From assembly GCF_028473745.1 (NCBI RefSeq), contig NZ_CP101137.1:310001-374000 (forward strand): a stretch of DNA of 64,000 nt. Reading direction: 5' to 3'. Source of the stretch: Streptomyces sp. M92 (GTDB lineage Bacteria; Actinomycetota; Actinomycetes; Streptomycetales; Streptomycetaceae). Shown here one piece after another: positions 60,837 to 64,000 of the stretch; position 1 is the first letter of the stretch, and each line of letters opens with the position of its first letter. Under the pieces are notes generated by a model. That model saw only the letters and a program-made list of their open reading frames with translations. It had not been told where the DNA came from and ran no database searches. The translations under genes were made by a program, and so were the position numbers.

Positions 60837-61739
60837 GTGAACAGCCAACGGTCCGCCGCCTCCCTCTCCCCCGCCCCCGCGCTCCCCCGCAACCCCGTCG
60901 GCGGTCACGTCCCCGTGGCCGGCGGCCTGCACTCGGTCGGCCTGTCCTACGCCCGTGACCTGAAGGCGGAGACTGTGCAGGTCTTCGTCGCCAACCCGCG
61001 CGGCTGGGCCACGCCGGCCGGCAACCCGAAGCAGGACGAGGCGTTCCGGGAGGCCTGCGCGGCCGGGTCGATCCCGGCGTACGTGCACGCTCCGTACCTG
61101 ATCAACTTCGGTTCGCACACCGAGGCGACGGTGGAGCGGTCGGTCGAGTCGCTGCGGCACTCGCTGCGGCGCGGGCGGGCGATCGGGGCGCTCGGCGTGG
61201 TCGTGCACACGGGCAGCGCGACCGGCGGCCGGGACCGGTCGGTGGCCCTGAAGCAGGTGCGGGAGCACATGCTGCCGCTGCTCGACGAGCTGACCCACGA
61301 CGACGACCCGTACCTGCTGCTGGAGTCGACGGCGGGCCAGGGCGCGTCCCTGTGCTCGCGGACCTGGGACTTCGGACCGTACTTCGAGGCGCTGGACTCC
61401 CACCCGAAGCTGGGCGTGTGCCTGGACACCTGCCACATCTTCGCGGCCGGGCACGACCTGACCGGGCCGTCCGGCATGCACCAGACCCTGGACCTGCTGG
61501 TGGACACGGTCGGCGAGGGCCGGCTGAGGCTGATCCACGCCAACGACTCCAAGGACGTGGCCGGCGCCCACAAGGACCGGCACGAGAACATCGGCGCCGG
61601 ACACATCGGCGAGGACCCGTTCCGGGCGCTGATGACCCACCCGGCGACCGAGGGCGTGCCGCTGGTCATCGAGACCCCGGGCGGCAAGGAGGGGCACGCG
61701 GCGGACGTGGAGCGGCTGAAGAAGCTGCGCGACGCCTGA
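60837..61739 (+). CDS. nfo: deoxyribonuclease IV (AP endonuclease)
   Basis: Zinc TIM-barrel AP endonuclease cutting at abasic sites in base-excision repair (300 aa). Motifs: VGGHVPVAGGLHSVG, FVANPRGWATP, YVHAPYLINFGS, VVVHTGSATGG, LLLESTAGQG, VCLDTCHIFAAGHDL, IHANDSKDVAGAHKDRHENI and LVIETPGGKEG, which supply the three-metal ligands (His, Glu, Asp). GTG at 60837, no ribosome-binding site seen. Confidence 0.94.
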   Translation: MNSQRSAASLSPAPALPRNPVGGHVPVAGGLHSVGLSYARDLKAETVQVFVANPRGWATPAGNPKQDEAFREACAAGSIPAYVHAPYLINFGSHTEATVERSVESLRHSLRRGRAIGALGVVVHTGSATGGRDRSVALKQVREHMLPLLDELTHDDDPYLLLESTAGQGASLCSRTWDFGPYFEALDSHPKLGVCLDTCHIFAAGHDLTGPSGMHQTLDLLVDTVGEGRLRLIHANDSKDVAGAHKDRHENIGAGHIGEDPFRALMTHPATEGVPLVIETPGGKEGHAADVERLKKLRDA

Positions 61740-61758
61740 CCCCGGAGGGGCCGGCCGG

Positions 61759-62406
61759 TCAGAGCCCGGGGCCGTCCCCCGGTTCCTCCTGGTAGGAGTA
61801 GCGCTGCTCCTTCCAGGGGTCGCCGATGTTGTGGTAGCCGCGCTCCTCCCAGAAGCCGCGGCGGTCTGCGGTCATGTACTCGATGCCGCGGACCCACTTC
61901 GGGCCCTTCCAGGCGTACAGGTGCGGCACGACCAGCCGCAGCGGGAAGCCGTGCTCGGCGGTGAGCAGCTCGCCGTCCTTGTGGGTGGCGAAGAGGGTGC
62001 GCTCCGCGGCGAAGTCGGACAGCCGGAGGTTGGAGCTGAAGCCGTACTCGGCCCACACCATCACATGGGTGACGGCCGGCGCGGGCGGCGCCAGGTCCAG
62101 GATCGTGGCCGCCGGGACGCCGCCCCACTCGGAGCCGAGCATGCTGAACTTGGTGACGCAGTGCAGGTCGGCGACGACCGTGGTGTACGGCAGGGCGGTG
62201 AACTCGTCGTGGGTCCAGCCGTGCTTCTCACCGTCGGCGGTGGTTCCGAAGACCCGGAACTCCCAGCGCTCGGGGCGGAACTTGGGGACCGGCCCGTAGT
62301 GCGTGACCGGCCAGCCGCGCTGCAGTCGCTGTCCCGGCGGGAGCTCGAACCGCGGCGCTCCTCGCGAACCGCCTTCTCCCGATCCGTCTTCCACCGGCTG
62401 ACCCAT
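61759..62406 (-). CDS. sulfite oxidase-like molybdopterin oxidoreductase
   Basis: Single-domain molybdoprotein of the sulfite oxidase/YedY fold (215 aa). Cys83 in ADLHCVTKFSMLGSEWGG is the molybdenum ligand; FPLRLVVPHLYAWKGPKWVRG is the pterin-binding end. There is no Tat signal, unlike MsrP/YedY, so it should be cytoplasmic, and no partner haem protein is nearby. The physiological substrate is unknown. ATG at 62404-62406. Confidence 0.88.
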   Translation of the reverse strand: MGQPVEDGSGEGGSRGAPRFELPPGQRLQRGWPVTHYGPVPKFRPERWEFRVFGTTADGEKHGWTHDEFTALPYTTVVADLHCVTKFSMLGSEWGGVPAATILDLAPPAPAVTHVMVWAEYGFSSNLRLSDFAAERTLFATHKDGELLTAEHGFPLRLVVPHLYAWKGPKWVRGIEYMTADRRGFWEERGYHNIGDPWKEQRYSYQEEPGDGPGL

Positions 62407-62483
62407 GCCTCCATCCTGACAGACCCGGACCGATGCCCCGGACCCACCCCACTTACATTCGGGTAATCAGCAACAAAATGGAC

Positions 62484-62516
62484 TAAGCCTGTACTTACTT
62501 ACTAAGTCTAGACTTA
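62484..62516. promoter_or_regulatory. two related 14-bp dyads in the bfr promoter region
   Basis: TAAGCCTGTACTTA (62484-62497) and TAAGTCTAGACTTA (62503-62516) share 11 of 14 positions; the second is a perfect palindrome. Their starts are 19 bases apart. TGGACT (62479-62484) and TAAGTC (62503-62508) with an 18-base spacer would put a promoter across both, so a repressor could bind here. Confidence 0.6.
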
Positions 62517-62588
62517 CTGGACGATCTTGGAAGCCGGTGCAATCATGCGGCGCAACACGCCAGTTCCCGTTCGAAGGAGCGTCAAGCG

Positions 62589-63092
62589 ATGCAGGGCGAC
62601 CCCGAGGTCATCGAGTTCCTGAATGAGCAGCTCACCGCCGAGCTCACGGCGATCAACCAGTACTTCCTGCACGCGAAGCTGCAGGACCACAAGGGCTGGA
62701 CCAAGCTCGCGAAGTACACGCGCGCGGAGTCCTTCGACGAGATGCGCCACGCCGAGGTGCTCACCGACCGCATCCTGCTCCTGGACGGCCTGCCGAACTA
62801 CCAGCGGCTCTTCCACGTGCGGGTCGGCCAGAGCGTGACCGAGATGTTCCAGGCCGACCGGGAGATCGAGGTCGAGGCCATCGACCGGCTGCGCCGGGGC
62901 GTCGAGGTGATGCGGGCCAAGAACGACATCACGTCGGCGAACGTCTTCGAGGCGATCCTCGCCGACGAGGAGCACCACATCGACTACCTGGACACCCAGC
63001 TGGAGCTGATCGAGAAGCTGGGCGAGTCGCTGTACCTGTCCACGGTGATCGAGCAGTCCCAGCCGGACGCGTCCGGCCCCGGCTCGCTGTAG
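62589..63092 (+). CDS. bfr: bacterioferritin
   Basis: Haem-containing iron-storage protein that assembles into 24-mers (167 aa). All diiron ferroxidase ligands are present: Glu18, Glu51, His54, Glu94, Glu127 and His130; the haem ligand Met52 is in FDEMRHAE. GAAGGAG precedes the ATG at 62589. Stops directly next to the convergent bfd stop. Its promoter lacks a DmdR/IdeR iron box but has a pair of related dyads. Confidence 0.97.
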   Translation: MQGDPEVIEFLNEQLTAELTAINQYFLHAKLQDHKGWTKLAKYTRAESFDEMRHAEVLTDRILLLDGLPNYQRLFHVRVGQSVTEMFQADREIEVEAIDRLRRGVEVMRAKNDITSANVFEAILADEEHHIDYLDTQLELIEKLGESLYLSTVIEQSQPDASGPGSL

Positions 63093-63317
63093 TCAGGCGG
63101 CTTCGGGAAGCTCCGTGAGGACCGGCTGCCCCTGGTCGGCCAGCTGACGGCGGGGGCAGGCGCCCCGGCCGAGCAGCGCCTGGATACGGCGTACGCAGCC
63201 GCCGCAGTCGGTGCCGGCCTTGCAGGCGGAGGCGATCTGCCGGGGCGTGCAGGCGCCGGCTGCCGCGTGGCTCTTCACCTGTTCCTCGGTGACACCGAAG
63301 CAGCTGCAGACGAACAC
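63093..63317 (-). CDS. bfd: bacterioferritin-associated ferredoxin (2Fe-2S)
   Basis: Small [2Fe-2S] protein (74 aa) that passes electrons to bacterioferritin to release iron. Cluster cysteines are Cys4, Cys6, Cys38 and Cys41 (VCSCFG and TDCGGC, C-x-C...C-x2-C). GTG at 63315-63317 is chosen because GGAGGTG lies six bases upstream; a GTG at 63326 is within that site. The upstream iron box indicates derepression when iron is low, when stored iron is needed. Confidence 0.92.
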   Translation of the reverse strand: MFVCSCFGVTEEQVKSHAAAGACTPRQIASACKAGTDCGGCVRRIQALLGRGACPRRQLADQGQPVLTELPEAA

Positions 63318-63386
63318 GCGGTTCACCTCCCGGGCGGGGTACAAGATCGTGCCGTACCGACGACGACCGGAAGGCTCGCTGATCGG

Positions 63387-63405
63387 TGAGGCAAACCTAA
63401 CCTTA
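63387..63405 (-). promoter_or_regulatory. DmdR/IdeR-type iron box upstream of bfd
   Basis: Minus strand reads TAAGGTTAGGTTTGCCTCA, 14 of 19 positions matching TTAGGTTAGGCTCACCTAA, the consensus for the iron-dependent DmdR1/IdeR repressor. It sits about 70 bases upstream of the bfd start. Confidence 0.8.
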
Positions 63406-63434
63406 CCCATCACGCAAGATCGACAAAAGGGAAG

Positions 63435-63464
63435 GGGGCGCGGATCGTGTGTGACCCGCGCCCC
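63435..63464 (-). terminator. 9-bp hairpin after the DAHP synthase gene
   Basis: GGGGCGCGG (63435-63443) and CCGCGCCCC (63456-63464) with a 12-base loop, 29 bases downstream of the minus-strand stop at 63494. Confidence 0.6.
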
Positions 63465-63493
63465 ATTCACCGGCCCCGGCGGGGGGCCGTCCG

Positions 63494-64000
<507 letters not shown>

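Overview
This 64 kb window is very GC-rich chromosomal DNA from a Streptomyces. The evidence is a complete actinomycete division and cell-wall (dcw) cluster with ftsZ, sepF and divIVA in the streptomycete order, many GTG and TTG starts, leaderless-looking genes, and a DksA-type protein with a histone-like Lys/Ala tail. The products and gene order closely resemble the S. coelicolor chromosome around dnaE to aroH (judged from memory, no search was run). No phage, insertion sequence, CRISPR array, rRNA or tRNA was seen. It reads as core chromosome.

Layout. 1-9.2 kb: 5' part of dnaE (minus), a DUF2252 gene, a small membrane protein, a DsbA-like thiol protein, a Tat-exported PhoD phosphatase, a small alpha/beta hydrolase and an MscS channel. 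9.2-14.1 kb (minus): CPA1 Na+/H+ antiporter, GNAT, RluD-type pseudouridine synthase, lspA, and the histone-like DksA protein (ddbA). 14.4-17.9 kb: ileS behind a T-box leader with a TTG start. 18.2-36.1 kb (minus): transcribed rsmH-ftsL-ftsI-murE-murF-mraY-murD-ftsW-murG-ftsQ-ftsZ-pgeF-yggS-sepF-yggT-divIVA, with several overlapping start and stop codons. It starts from a good sigma-70-like promoter and ends in a 15-bp hairpin; murC, ddl, ftsA and mraZ are not present.

36.5-45.4 kb: carbonic anhydrase-like gene, a MoxR/DUF58/transglutaminase operon interrupted by a 168-bp tandem repeat that is open in frame, DUF3040 protein, a methyltransferase and a HEPN-domain protein with an Rx4H motif. 45.6-51.1 kb: a degenerate ABC ATPase, a YhgE/Pip-type membrane protein and a TetR regulator with a palindromic operator candidate, then a phytoene-dehydrogenase-like flavoprotein. 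51.2-58.6 kb: Tyr-rich membrane protein, metF, thiE, an Rv2175c-type DNA-binding protein, a flavoprotein reductase, a small beta-strand protein, and thiO-thiS-thiG under a TPP riboswitch. 58.8-64 kb: PASTA Ser/Thr kinase, endonuclease IV, a sulfite-oxidase-like molybdoprotein, bacterioferritin and its ferredoxin (bfr, bfd), and the 3' part of a class II DAHP synthase.

How the genes work together. The dcw block makes lipid II (MurE, MurF, MraY, MurD, MurG), polymerises and crosslinks it (FtsW, FtsI) and places septa or polar growth (FtsZ, SepF, FtsQ, FtsL, DivIVA). The thi genes make the thiazole part of thiamine and join it to the pyrimidine. Bfr and Bfd store and release iron. The points most worth a second look are the 168-bp in-frame repeat inside the DUF58/transglutaminase operon, the tandem 14-bp dyads at bfr, the HEPN gene, and the catalytically degenerate ABC ATPase with its operator.
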